A DNA stretch of 64,000 nt, taken from positions 19,917,501 through 19,981,500 of the forward strand of contig OX344749.2 of the NCBI GenBank assembly GCA_947034885.2. The letters run 5' to 3'. Shown piece by piece: positions 34,001-47,373 of the stretch. This DNA comes from Thuidium tamariscinum. Lineage: Eukaryota; Streptophyta; Bryopsida; Hypnales; Thuidiaceae. A program made the position numbers and the translations under genes. Numbering within the stretch: position 1 is the stretch's first letter; every line of letters starts with the position of its first letter. Below the pieces are notes generated by a model, which saw only the letters and a program-made list of their open reading frames with translations, was not told the DNA's origin and did not search any database.

Positions 34001-37000
34001 ATTTTATACATAAGATTTCATTCAAAGGAAGGTTGAAGTTGCTGACTAATATGAAAGAACAGTAGGCGGCTTCCTTTTCCATTTAGAGATTTTAGACATT
34101 GAAGCCCACTAACTCACTAAGTGTAATTATGAATGCGTCAATGGAGTAGATAATGAGTTGTAATTGGTGACAAGGTTGGTGTAAGCGATGGAATATTAAT
34201 TCCAATAGAAAGGAGAGATTTAGATTATCAAAATTATAACATTCAATTGCATATAGCATTTAGACTACTTAAGACGAGTATATTAGTATATATGTACATT
34301 TGAAAATTCTAATGCTACAAATTTTCACCAATTTAATGAAATTGATATTATAGAATTATGTTTCTAGTTAAGGTATATACTATCCTTTACATCACTTGAA
34401 AGGTAGTTACTATTTAGTTTTGTTGAATTTTTTCTCTTTTTTCAATTTTCATTGTTCCTTGACATGATTTGATCAATTTTTGTTTGTAGTTTGGAGTATT
34501 GGTCTTTCGAGATTCTTGTGCTATTGGCAGGGCTTTTACCAAAACCCCAACTTGAGGTCTCTACTATGTCGATTTGGTAGGTTTCTAAAAAATTAGGTTC
34601 TATTCATTCATTTCATTGTATATCAATTTTCAATTCTCCATAGACCAAGGTAATTGTAGCTACTTGTGACATGTTTTCAAAATTGTCCCATTTAGATTCT
34701 TGCCTAAAATTTAACTCAAAAAAATACATGCAAAGAAAATCTAGGTAAATTCCCCTTTGAAGGATTTAACAAAGTCAACCAAGCTAAAATGGTTAATTGT
34801 CCAATTATAGATGACATAAAAACAAAATGAATTTAGAACCTTGTTAATATGAGAAATGTCATGTCAAGCTATAAGAGTGATTGACAAGGGATGTTATATT
34901 GAAACTCAAACTTTACATTCAAATAACTAGATATAAATTTAGTGGTTGGATCATATTCAAATTTTTTTTACTTATTACAAAACTCTTGTAAAGTTATAAT
35001 AAATGAAAAACATTACATACCACAAAAAAAAACTATGACATATATATAACCCTCCTCTCCATATCTTGATATCCTATGTAGTATCTTGTGCATATTCCAT
35101 CTTCATAATAACTTGTTTCCATTGAGGTTATGTCCTCATTGTTACTCTAAATCCTAAAACCCAATAGTATACAAATCAATGAAATCATCCAAAGTGTTTA
35201 CTAATTAAGGTAGGTAACCCAAAAGTGCCACCAATTGCTACTATACTTGATTACTATTATTAGACTATTCAAATTTTTTAGTTTCTTATTGGCAAGTGAA
35301 ATGAGGTTCTAATGCTGAAAGAACCCAACATTTGAGTATTGCATGCAAAAGTTATGAAGAAACAAAATTTGATTTTAAAAGTGTTTCTTCCACATAGGTA
35401 CAGAACCAATTTTGGAAATGTACATAGATTGTAGATGGTGGTTTAGGATCAGTGACACTTTTGGGGTCCTCTCAAGTTTTCACACAGGACTGACCAATAC
35501 TGTATTGCAGCATAAGTATGACCGCAATAAACTACATGATACCCTTTGGGCTCAGTGCTGCTGCAAGGTAAGTTACCTCGTGTTCTCTCCAAGTTTGTTC
35601 ATCCGTCCCTCTTTAATTTCTGATTTGATTTATGCAATATCCAGGTTTGAGAGTCTCATTTCAATTCAGATTAAAATCATGACCAAAACTATTCATGAAA
35701 ATGTCACTTGTCAAGGAAAATGTCATCATACGGTATTTCATCTGTTTGTGAGTTCAAGACAAAGCATGTCAAATGTGAAGCACACTAGGATTTGTCAAAC
35801 AACATGTAGACTTTCACTTTGAAAGTATCCATTTATAGATGAACAACATAACAATCTATCTATTTAGTAAAATCATAGGTAAAATCTATGGAAAGATATA
35901 AGTCATCAATGACAAGGATGAATCCAATGTCTACACTACAATAAAGTTAATTGTAAAGTTCATCTAGTGTTAGTAAACGGGACAACAGGTGTCACAAAAA
36001 GGTTGAATCAAGAATAGTAGAAAATAAATATGGCACCAAACTCCATCAAACTTCAATTTTGATGCTCAAAGGAGTTTTCTCATGTCTTTTTTCCAACTTT
36101 AATTCTTGGCCCCACATTGCTACTACTTTACAATTATCTCTAACATAATAATGACTTAAGAGAAAAGTTTCATTCAATTTTTTTATACTTCTCAAGTATA
36201 CATCTATCTACAAAGAGTTCTAGTCATTAAAACTTGCACATAAAATAGTATAATTTTTTAGTTATTATTAAAAGTAATTGACAAATTGTTGGTTTCCTAC
36301 TATGCAAATGGACCATGAAAATTTCAATTCTAAATCATTAAATTTAGAGACTCCTAAAGTGATAAACCCCCCTAAACCTCATCATGTGACAAATTAACAA
36401 AATGATTTTTTAAAATAATTTTTTTTTTTGAATTTATAAAAAAGAAAGGATTTGATTACCATTAAGTTAGTCATGTTTAATAGGAATGTCATGTTCATTG
36501 GACTTGTCCTTCAAAAGTTATAGGAGATGATAAGAAAGTCACTCACATTGTGAATTTGTGATGGTGAATAGGACCGTTGTTTCATGCAATGATGGGACTT
36601 TCAAATCAATTCTTCAACAAAAGAAAAAAAATATTCAAAATCCATAGTGCAATGAATTTCCATGAATGGTGGTCAAAGTCATTTGGAATTGCAAGCTAGT
36701 ATTCAAAAAAACTTTCTCTTCCAACTTTGAATGCTAATATCTTTCAATTTGTATGGTCAAATTTCATGAAACTTTTACTATGAGGTCTTAGACAAGTAAA
36801 GTATAAGATGCTACAAATAGATTCTAAAAAGAATCAATTTTTTTGATGAACACAACAAAAACGACAATTTGGAATGGTTTTGATAGGAAAATGGCATTGG
36901 TCCTTAAAGAAATAACCTTGTAAGGATGTTCAAGCCAAGTAGTGGCTACTGATAGATGTTCACTTTCCATGGAGAAATGAAGAATTCACCTATTGATTTG

Positions 37001-40000
37001 TAGATCATTTTTGGCAAAGTACCTTGGTTAGTTGGTTATATAGGTTTGCTTTTCTAAGATTAAATAACAAGATTTTTTCTATGATAAAAATACAAGACCT
37101 ATCACTAAATTACTTTGTCATAAATGACATGATTTTTGGACCAACAGTTAATATGTTCTTCATTTCTGGAAAGTCATCCATCACCCACTTTTTGGCCTCA
37201 TTGTGACCTTTGAACGTTAAGATTAAAATCTTGTGTTGGCATGTGCAATTTTGAAAGAAGCGATATCATGAACACCAACTGAACATCTTTTTTTTCCCTT
37301 CTTGCTCAAATTTGAGATTCTTATTACAAAATGCAGCACTCGGGTTTCCAATGAGCTGGGCGCTGGAAACGCAGGAGCAGCCAAGGACGCAGTTCACGTT
37401 GTCATGAGCATGGCTGCATTTCTAGCCTGCATAGTGGGCTCAATTCTTGTGGCCTTCCGCTCCCAATGGGGCTGGTTGTTCAGCAACAATGCTGAAGTAG
37501 CACACCATGTCGGATCTTTCATGCCATTTGTGGCTTGCATTGCCCTGTTTGATGGAATTCAAGGCGTTCTTTCTGGTAAGCTGATGAGTTAACCCTTGAA
37601 GGATGGATTGGTGGCCATGGAAATCATGCATTCTGATATTATGTAACATCATCTGCTTTGAATAACCCAAATATTTATTGGAAGTTAAAGTATTATAGAA
37701 GATCTCTACTTTCCACCCCTAATGTCAAGGATGAATAGTTGCATTTCTATTCTACAAGAAAAGATTCTTTGTCATTCATTATACACAAAATGTTCGCCTC
37801 AATGTTTAATCCATTAAGGATTGGTCGACCACTTTTTGGTTGATATTGATACTTTTTCATTGGTAGCTAAAGTTTTTAAGTGGATTTGGATGCAAACAAA
37901 AGGGAGTGGGTGTAGAGAATGGGGAATTGAATGAACCGGAACAAAAATTAGAACAATTTGTGCTAGCATGCGTTTTAGGGGTTGAAAAAACTAATAATGT
38001 ATGGGTTGAAAAGACAAAAATCTTTCAACAAGAGAACCTTGAATTGCCAAAAAATTTATTGTAGAGGCTCAAGTATTTATGCCAGTTTCATTAGTATAGT
38101 TAGATCTTTGGAATGCACCATGGTTTGGGATTTTTTTTTGTATTTAGCTTGGGGCTAGAAAATGTTTTGCATGCATCCAAAATCAACCATAGTCCTTGAT
38201 GGATTAAGGGTTTAAAATAACCTTGCACTGTTGATAGTATCCTATGTGATTATGTGAAGGTAAGATTTGGTAAGATTTGAGTCATTTTTGTGTCATTGGC
38301 ACATGAAATCATGCTAATGAATTACAATAACATCGTTAAACCCTTAACGACCATTGTCTCCTTTGGGAACAAATTGGATTTGAGGAAGGTATTTACAATT
38401 TGAAATTTTTTCATGATTTTTTGAATTTTTTTTGGAACATAGAAAAATTGATTGGCTTTGTGGGAATATATATTTTTGCAATTGGTGCCTATGAGTATAT
38501 TTTATGCCAAATATTAAGTTCAAAGTAAAAGAAATTGAGCAACCAGTAAATTAGATTTGTGGCATAACCAATATGCTTTAGAAAATGAAGTACAATTTTT
38601 ACACATTGGTGAAGGACTATGAATCAAATGCAAGTGGTTCCATAATTCTTGGACTCATTGTGAATTAATTACTAATTTTTGAAGATGCAAGGTGTAGGAT
38701 GCTAAAAGTGTCATGTAGGTGCTACCAAAATGCACTTGATGCACATGAAGAAATGACACTAGTAGTATCAAAATATGTTATAGAGAAGAAGTTAAAATAA
38801 CAAAAAGTGTACCCAAAACTAACCATTTGTAAGGTTGTTGCTTCCAAAATGCTATTAATAGAGCTATACACTACTCAAGAAGGCCTACAATTCCACCTTA
38901 TAGTTGTCCTTATAATGCACACTACTATTTTCGGTATCCTCCCAATTTGATTTCCCTTAAAAAATAGGGATTAGTTTTTAGAAGTGGTCCATTATAGATG
39001 TAGTTAATATATAGGGCACCCTATGAAGCCATCATGGGGTTGTCCATAAGAGCTATCCCTAAGGTTGAGGTACCAATGGCCAATCATTTAAGCAATTTCA
39101 GCAATTACCTTAGCTTACCAATTACATGGATTGGTATTTGCTTGGGTGTTTGGACAGGTGTTGCAAGAGGTTGTGGGAGGCAAGAGTTGGGAGCTTATAT
39201 CAACTTATGTGCATTTTACATAATTGGAGTCCCAATTGCTCTAGTACTTGCTTTTCATTTCAATCTTGGTGGGCAAGTAAGCATCTCCACCTAGACCTAA
39301 TATTTAAACTAAATAGAGGTTTTAAAAGGAAAAAAAGGTTAAAGGGACTTATTGTCAAAAATTGTACATGTTTGAAACATGATGTACAACACTTTAATAA
39401 CTATTGATGTATAACAAAGGTAGATATTTGTATAGTGTGAAATGTCAATTAATTAGTATGGGCCCCCTTAACCCTAGAAGGCCCACGGCCATTTTAGGTT
39501 CAAAAAAATTGTAGCTTTTGAAGTGCTATAAATCTAAATGTGACTAAGTAATATACATCTTAACCATACAATCTTGTAGTGAGCATGTTGTAGGTGGCAT
39601 GGATCAAATTGGAAGTTATTTGACCACATAGATTGCAAGATTAAAATGTTTTAGTGTTGAAAAAGAATGCTGAAATTTTCCTAAAAACTCATTTAGAGGT
39701 GAAATTTGACTTCTAAACCTAAGCAAATGAAAAAACTTTAAACTACAAAGTGATTCAAAATCAACATACAAATACATTGATGGAAAAAAAATCATTCAAT
39801 TGACTCAATACGTTTGCAAATGTCAAAAAATAGGTAAGAAAAGTTGCAAAAAACACAACTAGGGCTGAACCTCCTTCTACTAGAATGCACCTTAGTCATT
39901 GAGAACTTTTTGGATTGATGTGAAATTTTAGCAACACAAACTAGACTAATATGTGCAACTTTTCCAAAAAAATTATTGGAATTGGACACTATATGAAGAA

Positions 40001-42782
40001 GATACAAGCCGCCAAAGTTCACTGAAGTTGCAGAATGGCGGGATTTTGAATTTTGAATTGCTCCCAAACAATCTAAACAACTTGTATTGACTTGAAAATT
40101 TCACCACAATAACTAGACTTCAAGGGGAGTAGAACCCAACAAATTTTATTCAAATTGAATCTTGGATGAAGGAGATACAAGCCCCCGAGGTTGCAGCATG
40201 AAGTGCACTTTGGTGAATCACATTGAACCTCTGTGAACTTCGATTGGCTTCCACACAATCATCACCTCTTATATCGATCTGAAAATTTTACCACACGAAC
40301 TAGAATAATAGGCGCAAATTTCCCAACAAGTTTCATTGAATTTGGACATTGGATGCAAAAGTTACAACACTTTGAATTCTATGAGAGGCCACTTTTTGGC
40401 CCCTTGGGCGGTTTAGGGTTAAAACCCCTATTCAATGTACATTGAACATGATAAAAGCTTACTTTTTGAGTGGTATTGGTAAACTACAACTTTTCAAAAT
40501 TTGTACTAACAAAAAGTTATATAAAAGGAAAGCAAAAGAAAAAATTTAAAATCAAAGGTCTCATGTATTCACAAGTGATGGCAATGATGATGGTTCATTT
40601 TTGGTCTCAAATTCTACTTCATATTCTTTTCATATGTCAAGTTTTTTTGTTACGTACGCTCTTGCAAAATTTGAGAAGAAAATACAATGTCTAGTTTACT
40701 CTAAATCACCTTGCAATGCAAAGAGGTTAATTGAATTTCCAACTACACTCTTGTCATTTTTTGATGATTTCATGTCAATGAATTTTTTTAATTTGAAATC
40801 AAATTGGTGAAAAAATCAAAGACGAAAATTTGGAATATGTAAAAAACATTCAAAAACTTTGGAATTACAAATTTGAAGATAATAGTATTTGAAAATAGAA
40901 GAAAATGTTTTTTTCACAAACTTGCTCATGGGGTGGTAGAGTTTGACTTCTCTCGGGATGAGATTTTTAGGCTAATTGTAGTTGATTTTCTTACAATTAT
41001 ATACTAAATCATGTGAATTACCAATATATAGATTTTAGAAATAGTTGAGGAATTCAGCAAAAGATGCCAAAATTGCCAAAACTATGTCAAAATCTTTTGG
41101 AATAGCATAACTTTTGATTTAGGCATTCAATCAAAAAAATTTATTTCAATTCCTATTAGTGGAGTGAATGATTTCATCTTTTGTCAAAAATTTGAAAACA
41201 TTTGTTAAAATTTTACTTTGTGTGACCCTACCCAAGTGTTCTAGTCGGTCCATTCAATAAATCCTTGGATTCCTAGGGATTAATACACATCTAAATTGTT
41301 GTACAATTTTGTAGGTAGACTTGAGACAAATGTAAAATTACCATGTAATTACAATAGAATCTCTTTAACACAATAGGTTTACGACCAGTCTATAAACAAT
41401 TAATTATTGTGGTTTATTTATAGAAAGTGAGTTTTAGTCATCACCTTTGTAATGTGGCCCAGTCTGAGACCACTTTCACAACATTGATTTACACAGGTTC
41501 ACTAGCTTATAGAAGGCCGAGTTAGAGAGGTTCTAGTGTATACTGCTGTATTGCGACCAAGGGACTGATATTAACGGGCTATTAATAATTGCTGCGCAGG
41601 GCCTCTTCACGGGTTTGCTTTGTGGATTGGGCACACAAATGCTGACACTCTCCATTGTCACATTGCGAACTGACTGGGACAAACAGGTAAATAAATCAGG
41701 AAAATAACAGGCTTAGCCAGTTATTGGAGTTCTCTTAAATATGCACAAATCCTTTGCTTCCTCAATTTCATCTCTTGCACTGTTGGTCTCCTTGTGCACA
41801 ATTGAATGAATGTTTAATTTCATAAAAAGGTATGCGCAGATTAAGTTCGTGAAACTAAACTTCGTTTTGTTTTAAAACAGTTTGTTATGATAAACTCAGT
41901 CAATAATGTGCACAACATACAGTTTTTACGGTCTTTGTTAATGATACGATAGGTATACTAAGGGAGGAGGTCCAAAAAGTGCCCATGTAAGAGCTGAAAC
42001 TGAATTTGGGGAAGTGAAACTTTTTGAATTATTTTTCAGTAAATCTCTCTTGAAAGACAAGTAGAATTGGCACCTAATCTAAGTCGTTTTATATTTTTTG
42101 GAGTGTTGTGGAGTTAGTCATGATTTTTTGAAGTTGAAATGGTATAGGGCTTTGAAATTGCCCAATGCCCACCTCAAATGTACATTGTTTGTACATTCCT
42201 ATAAAGGTGAAAAAGTAGCATGTACAAACAATGTACATTTGAGAAGGTGGGCGGTTTTAGAGCCTAAGCAATTTTAGAGCCTCCTCCCTTAATCTATAAC
42301 TCATTTTAGAGTGTTCATAACTTATTCATCATAGGGTCTGAAAATTTGAGTTCTCCACTAAGAAAAACAATCAAATTTTGGTTGATTTAATCCATAAGTG
42401 ATGCAAAGGTCAATTTTTAGTTGATGAACAAGAGAAAATTTGTGTGTGTAGGACAGAAGTGCAACTATTTATCCTTAGAATTAGGGATGGAAAGGAAAGA
42501 TCTTCTATAATCCTTTGACTTCCAATAAATGCCTTTGGTTTTTTTGAACCAATGATTTCCACGATATGGAATATTCATTATTTCCACAATCATCAGCTTG
42601 TTGTTTAAGGGTAAAATATGGAGAGTGAACAAGATTTCTGCAGCTTATTAAACAAGTGTGTGTTTGGAGTGTAGGTCCACATTGCATTTGAGCGTGTACC
42701 AAATCATGAACTTGAGAACCTAGAAGTCTTCAAGAAGTCTTCAAATGATTTTGTTGAACTTGAGGTTACTATTGGTTCTTAA
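31069..42782 (+). CDS. MATE efflux transporter, copy 1, N-terminally rearranged but open, 8 exons
   Basis: This is the tandem paralogue of copy 2, with the same family role. Exons: 31069-31293, 32189-32733, 34490-34576, 35511-35567, 37337-37575, 39158-39276, 41600-41686, 42675-42782. Exons 2-7 have exactly the lengths of copy 2 (545, 87, 57, 239, 119, 87) and all splice sites are GT-AG, predicting 488 residues. CGQAYGA and [12 protein letters not shown] are kept. The long N-terminal tail of copy 2 is missing: homology breaks at about 31084, and the new start gives [11 protein letters not shown] before SKRRSW. An alternative is splicing onto the acceptor-like ..ATTACAG just before 31090. The C-terminus differs: the copy 2 stop position reads GAA here, and translation runs on to ..EVTIGS. 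Introns are large (up to 2.3 kb) and TE-bearing. It may be a functional gene with a typical MATE length, or a decaying copy; expression data would decide. Confidence 0.72.
31693..31853. mobile_element. MITE in intron 1 of MATE copy 1
   Basis: ACATATAAACGGATATTTCG followed by TTAAAATGGCGGTAT pairs with the complement of the right end (ACATATAATAGATATTTCGT..). About 33 bp of TIR and 161 bp in total. Intron 1 is 895 bp here versus 126 bp in copy 2, and this element lies in the extra stretch (about 31376-32164). Confidence 0.65.
39840..40390. repeat. Three tandem degenerate ~175-bp units in intron 6 of MATE copy 1
   Basis: Each unit shows GAAAATTT.ACCACA..AACTAGA, then CCAACAA.TTT.ATT.AA.TTGGA, then GGATG.A..AGATACAAGCC. 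They start near 39910, 40090 and 40270. There is no coding signal. Confidence 0.5.
41959..42291. mobile_element. MITE in intron 7 of MATE copy 1 (TAAGGGAGGAGG TIR)
   Basis: The ends are TAAGGGAGGAGG and CCTCCTCCCTTA. Copy 2 lacks it at the matching place (around 56541-56548), so it inserted after the duplication or was lost from copy 2. Related elements lie in intron 5 of copy 2 (53994-54617). An inner hairpin at 42167-42252 pairs CCTCAAATGTACATTGTTTG with its complement. Confidence 0.7.
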
Positions 42783-43390
42783 CCTCTCATCCAAGACCCT
42801 TGAAGGAATGTAAACTTTCAAAAATGTAAAAGATGTCCTAAAAAGTGAAACTTAGAATAGTAGCTTAGTAATGACTTTAGAAAGAAAGTTGTAAATTATG
42901 ACTTTGAGAGTATGTTTGCACATAGTGTCAGGGGAGAGAATTTTAGGCAATTGCAAAGATGTTTTGCAACTAGCATCCACACTTGCAATCATTTGTGAAT
43001 ACCAATCCTAGTAGGAGGCCAACATGGCTAAGGAAAAGAGCAATTGAGAATGGTTGTTAGGGTAGTGTATGATGAATCCATTTATTTAGCAAATTGGTGT
43101 CAGGAAGAATTAAAGTAATGTGGCAAAGAGGTAGTTTTGTAGATTTAGAGGTTTTTATAGAGCTCATAGTTAATGGGACTCAAACATGTTGATTATAGGC
43201 ATGCATGGTGTACTAGAATGAACATCTTTTTAATTCAAAATTGACACAAATTGCAAAGCCGATGGCATTATGAATCTTATGAGCAAAATGCATTGACCAC
43301 TCTCTTCACTTAACATTGATCCTCATTCTATATTCTATGGTGCCCTAAAAACACAATTGGGGGACGTATAATTTAAAAGATTTCAATGTA

Positions 43391-44124
43391 GAGTCACTGC
43401 AAGAAACACTTGTCGTTTTTTGTATCTCCTATGCCTTGGACTTGTGGTTTTGGGGTCATGACTTTTACATAGTATATTTGTTTGATTGTTTTTCATGAAA
43501 TTTGAAATGAAGGTACTTGTGGTAGTTGTAGACATTGGATAATTTTTTCCAAATTTTTAAAATTGATTTACTAAATTTTCTAATAGCCCCCAATTGGATG
43601 TCTATCTTGGCCATTTTGACAGGTTTTAGTCTATTTCCAACCCAAAAATAAAAATTTGAAGGTGAAAATTGGAATACAAAGAGTTCTATTATGATTACAT
43701 AAGTTTGTGAAGAAGTTTTTCTAAATATAATAAAGTCTCCATCTTCTACATGTGTTCAAGGAGCATTACCTTTGAACATATATAGAAAACTCAATTTTTT
43801 TAAGATGAAAATAAGCAAAAAAAAGCACCTTCAAGTTAGAAAAAAAGTGTTATTTTATTTTATTTTTTCGAATTCTTTTATGATTTTCTAACAATCAAAT
43901 TCCAAAGTATCTATTTTCTTACATTTTTGAATACTCTTTAAGTGAGCATAACTCTTAGTGATAAATTTTTCTGAGCCCAAATTTTCACTCACATATTATG
44001 TAGAATACTTTACAAATTATCCATTATTCATTTCATTTTAAATAAATGTATTCCAAAATTCACAATACTATAGTACAAAGGCCATTTTGAGACAAAAAAT
44101 GTTAAGTGTTTTTTGCAACAACTT
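43391..44124. mobile_element. GGGTGATTGCAAG-family MITE (copy c)
   Basis: It starts GAGTCACTGCAAGAAACACT and ends AGTGTTTTTTGCAACAACTT, flanked by TGTA on both sides (43387-43390, 44125-44128). Its length of 734 bp matches copies a and b, so the 4-bp duplication is seen again. Confidence 0.7.
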
Positions 44125-44396
44125 TGTAACAAAAAAAATAAAACAAATAAAACAAACAACCTATTTTAAAGGTATATATTGAATTGAACATTAATACCAA
44201 GATGGAATTCAAACATCAAGGCAATTTGAAAATAAACTCACACTATGGCAAATTTCCTAAAAATGGTAGTATTCTATATGCCATTTTTCAAACTACATGG
44301 TTTGAATTGAAAGTTGATATTTAATCCTTTAGTGATTGTTATTGATCTGGGGGGGCGGGGCGTAGATTCTTCAAGAAAGTGAATTTTGTGGCCACT

Positions 44397-45242
44397 TTAA
44401 CCCCTAAAAGCCCAAGGGGTTAGGACAAAACACAAATGTGCTATAAAATATAAGAATTACAACTTTTTTGAAGTTAGTATCAAAGAAGATAATGTAAAGC
44501 ACAACAAGTAGAAAGTATCCATACAGTCAAAGTAAAAAAAATATTTTTAGATTATTTTTAAATGAATTTTGAAGATATAACTTCAAAAATTCACCAAAAA
44601 TACAATTTCTATTTTTAGAATTTGAAATTTTTTTTGATTGGTCAAAATTGTGTTTTTTATTGATTTATAGAAAAATGAAAAATATTCAACCTCTAAAAGC
44701 CCAAGGGATTAAGACAAAATACAAATGTCTTATAAAATATAAGCTTTACAACTTTTTTGAAGTTAGCATCAAAGAAGGTAATGTAAAGCACAAAAAGTAG
44801 AAAGTATACATATGATCAAAATTGAAAAAATATTTATAGATTCTCTTCAAATGAATTTTGAAGATATAGCTTAAAAAATTCACCAAAAATACAATTTCTA
44901 TTTTTATGATTTGAAATTTAGGGTGATTGGTCAAAATTATGGTTTTTATTGACTTGTAAGAAAATAAAAATTATTTAATAATGAGAGCATCAGTAATTCC
45001 CCCAAATAGTAAGTTTTTCAACACTAAGCAATTTTAGACACTTTGTACTATTTCTCCTTTTTTTTGCTATAACTTTTGTTTGACCGTACTGATCTTAGTT
45101 TTGAATATCAATGTTGAAAGAAAACCCAATTTTTTCAGAACTGAAGAAAAAAAAATTTGAAAAAAGTTTTTTTTTTGCTCGAAAATTCTGCCCGAAGTCA
45201 GGCAGCGACCAGAAAATGGTTGCTTGAGCGCTTAGGGGTTAA
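44397..45242. mobile_element. TTAACCCCTAAA-TIR element containing a ~290-bp tandem duplication
   Basis: It starts TTAACCCCTAAAAGCCCAAG and ends GCTTAGGGGTTAA. Inside, 44398-44685 and 44686-44970 are two copies of one unit (for example AACTTTTTTGAAGTTAG.ATC and AATGTAAAGCACAA.AAGTAG). I found no matching target duplication. Confidence 0.55.
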
Positions 45243-45408
45243 GGATGTAATCTTAAATCAAATCGTATAAAATGTTGCTATAAGGGAGATTCTTCAACCT
45301 AACAAAAAACCAAACTCATCCAATGGTACAAATTGCTATAAATAAATTAGAATCCATAAATTAATCTTTTAAGGGCTAGAATTCAATTTTGGGGAGGTGG
45401 AACATCTT

Positions 45409-45995
45409 TAACCCCTAAAGCCCTGAGCTCCGTTTTATGGCAACATAAGTTTTTTGGGTAGCTCACTACAAATGGAGTTTTTTTTGTTTTTTGTTTTTTT
45501 TAAATTTTTATACAAGATGTGCCCATGGAGTAGCTTTAAGGCCCAACAATTTTCATAACTTTTGACTTTGTGGTTAAAAAGTTATGACATAATTTTTCTT
45601 TACTCGGCAGGTAGCCTGGGCAGCTGAAAAAACTTCTTTAAATTTATTTATTTTTAAAGTGAAATTTCAAATTGATTCTTTGGATTTATACAAACACAAA
45701 AAGATTTGAATAATTCCATTTGGATTAAGGAGACAAAAATTATGAGGAATTTTAGTTTGGAGATAGGTATGGTTTTCAAAGACTCCATACCTACCTGCAA
45801 ACTAAAATTCCTCATAACTTTTGACTCCTTAATTCAAATGGAATGATTCAAAGCTTCCTATGTTTATATAAATCCAAAGAATAAATTTGAAATTTCACTT
45901 TAAAAATAAATAAATTTTAAGAAGTTTTTTCAGCTGCCTAGTCTACCCGCCAAGTAAAGAAAACAACATATCATGCCATAACTTTTTGTGTGTCA
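45409..45995. mobile_element. TTAACCCCTAAA-family relic ending in a long stem-loop
   Basis: Its start (TTTAACCCCTAAAGCCCT then TAGCTCACTACAAATGGAGT) follows the order of the intact element at 22653. From about 45575 the sequence reaches 45777 and then runs back as its own complement from 45783 to about 45990 (GCAGCTGAAAAAACTTC..., ..GTTTTTTCAGCTGC), giving a ~200-bp stem with a very short loop. Confidence 0.7.
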
Positions 45996-46404
45996 TCCTC
46001 ATATCATAGTGAAGAAAATTTAAATCATAAGTCTTGAAATTTTAAGAAGTAAATTTCTAACAGAGCTTCATCATGGTCTCTATGACCCACCTAATGGGAG
46101 TTGTTGTCCGACAAAGTATATAAATATTTTTTTCTTTTCTAGTGAGCAGGTATAGGGAAATAGTCTTCCTCAAGGAAGACATTTAAATACAAAAGCACTA
46201 TTCCAACCACCCTTCTTAGAGGCCCTCTTGTGAGAGCTCAAAAATCCTCTGATACTTCATCTTGCAACTACAACAATCTTGATGCCAAATTTGGTGCAAA
46301 TATAGATGATTGTTGTTGCAAGGCAATTGCATAAGACATGCAACTGCATTGGAGTCTGTTGTGGCTGACACATTTTTCTTTTAGTGTAGAAAAATTAATA
46401 CAAC

Positions 46405-46960
46405 GGGTGATTGCAAGAAACACCTAGTAGCTTGATTGCATTATGATTTGGGAGTGCTATAACTTTTGAAGTATGAATCCAATGCCAAAACCAAAAAATA
46501 CACTTTTAGATATCTGACTAAATTTGTATCCCTCATTTTTTAGAAATTTAAAAAAATTATTTTATATTTTGTTAATTTGTCACACTTTGACATAGAGGGG
46601 TTTTAATACTATTGAGTAGTTTAAATTAATGATCTTTAGCTGAAATTTCTATTTCATATTTTCCTAATAGGTAGACATGTTCCTACCAGAGGGCATCTAA
46701 AAATATACTATTTTATATCCTCCATGTTTGTACAAATAGGCCTCCCTTGCGAGTACAATTCCAAACATTAGAAATGGTTTTGACTTCATTTTCGTAGTCA
46801 AATCTCATCACCAAAAAGTCTCTCCAAATTTTTATTTTTATTTTTGTTGAAAATTGTTTTACATATTTTCTACAAATTAAAACATTGAAGCATGTATTTT
46901 CTGGAACAAAACTCTATGTCCAAAAAAATGTCCTGGAAAATATTTGAAAAAGACAATCCT
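46405..46960. mobile_element. Truncated GGGTGATTGCAAG-family MITE
   Basis: It starts GGGTGATTGCAAGAAACACC after CAAC. It is followed by the family's TAATTTGTCACACTTTGACA block and by GGTAGACATG..CCTACCAGAGGGCA, also seen in 26691-27655. The right end is missing. Confidence 0.6.
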
Positions 46961-47269
46961 TATTTATCACACTTATAACTTTCATTGAATGATTATCATG
47001 AATGGAAATTATAGCATCATCACCTCAGGTGGGTCTCTTCCCGCATTTTAAAAACCACGTGCGGCATAATATAGCATGGATTTTATTGTTTCAAGATAAA
47101 ATTTATAAAGGATTTACAAATAAAGTAGGGGAATTTCAAAGTCAAAGATGCATTATAAATAAAATAGGTAGCTAAAAAATCTCAAGTATTAAAATTTTTT
47201 ATATATAATTTAAGAACTAGAAATTAGGATCTTGGAAATTGTATTTAGTAGGGTCAGTTTTATTTAGAG

Positions 47270-47373
47270 TTGGTTGTACAAAGAAATTAGAGTATAAAGG
47301 TGGTACATGATGTTTGCATAGTTGGTTGTACAAAGTAGTTAGAGTATAAAGGTGTTACACAATGTTTGCATAT
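47270..47373. repeat. 52-bp tandem duplication
   Basis: GTTGGTTGTACAAAG...ATGTTTGCATA occurs twice in direct contact (47270-47321 and 47322-47373) with few differences. Confidence 0.8.

Noticed and set aside
42167..42252. Independent MITE with GCCCACCTCAAATG ends
   Set aside because: It is an inner hairpin of the element at 41959-42291; no separate target duplication was found.
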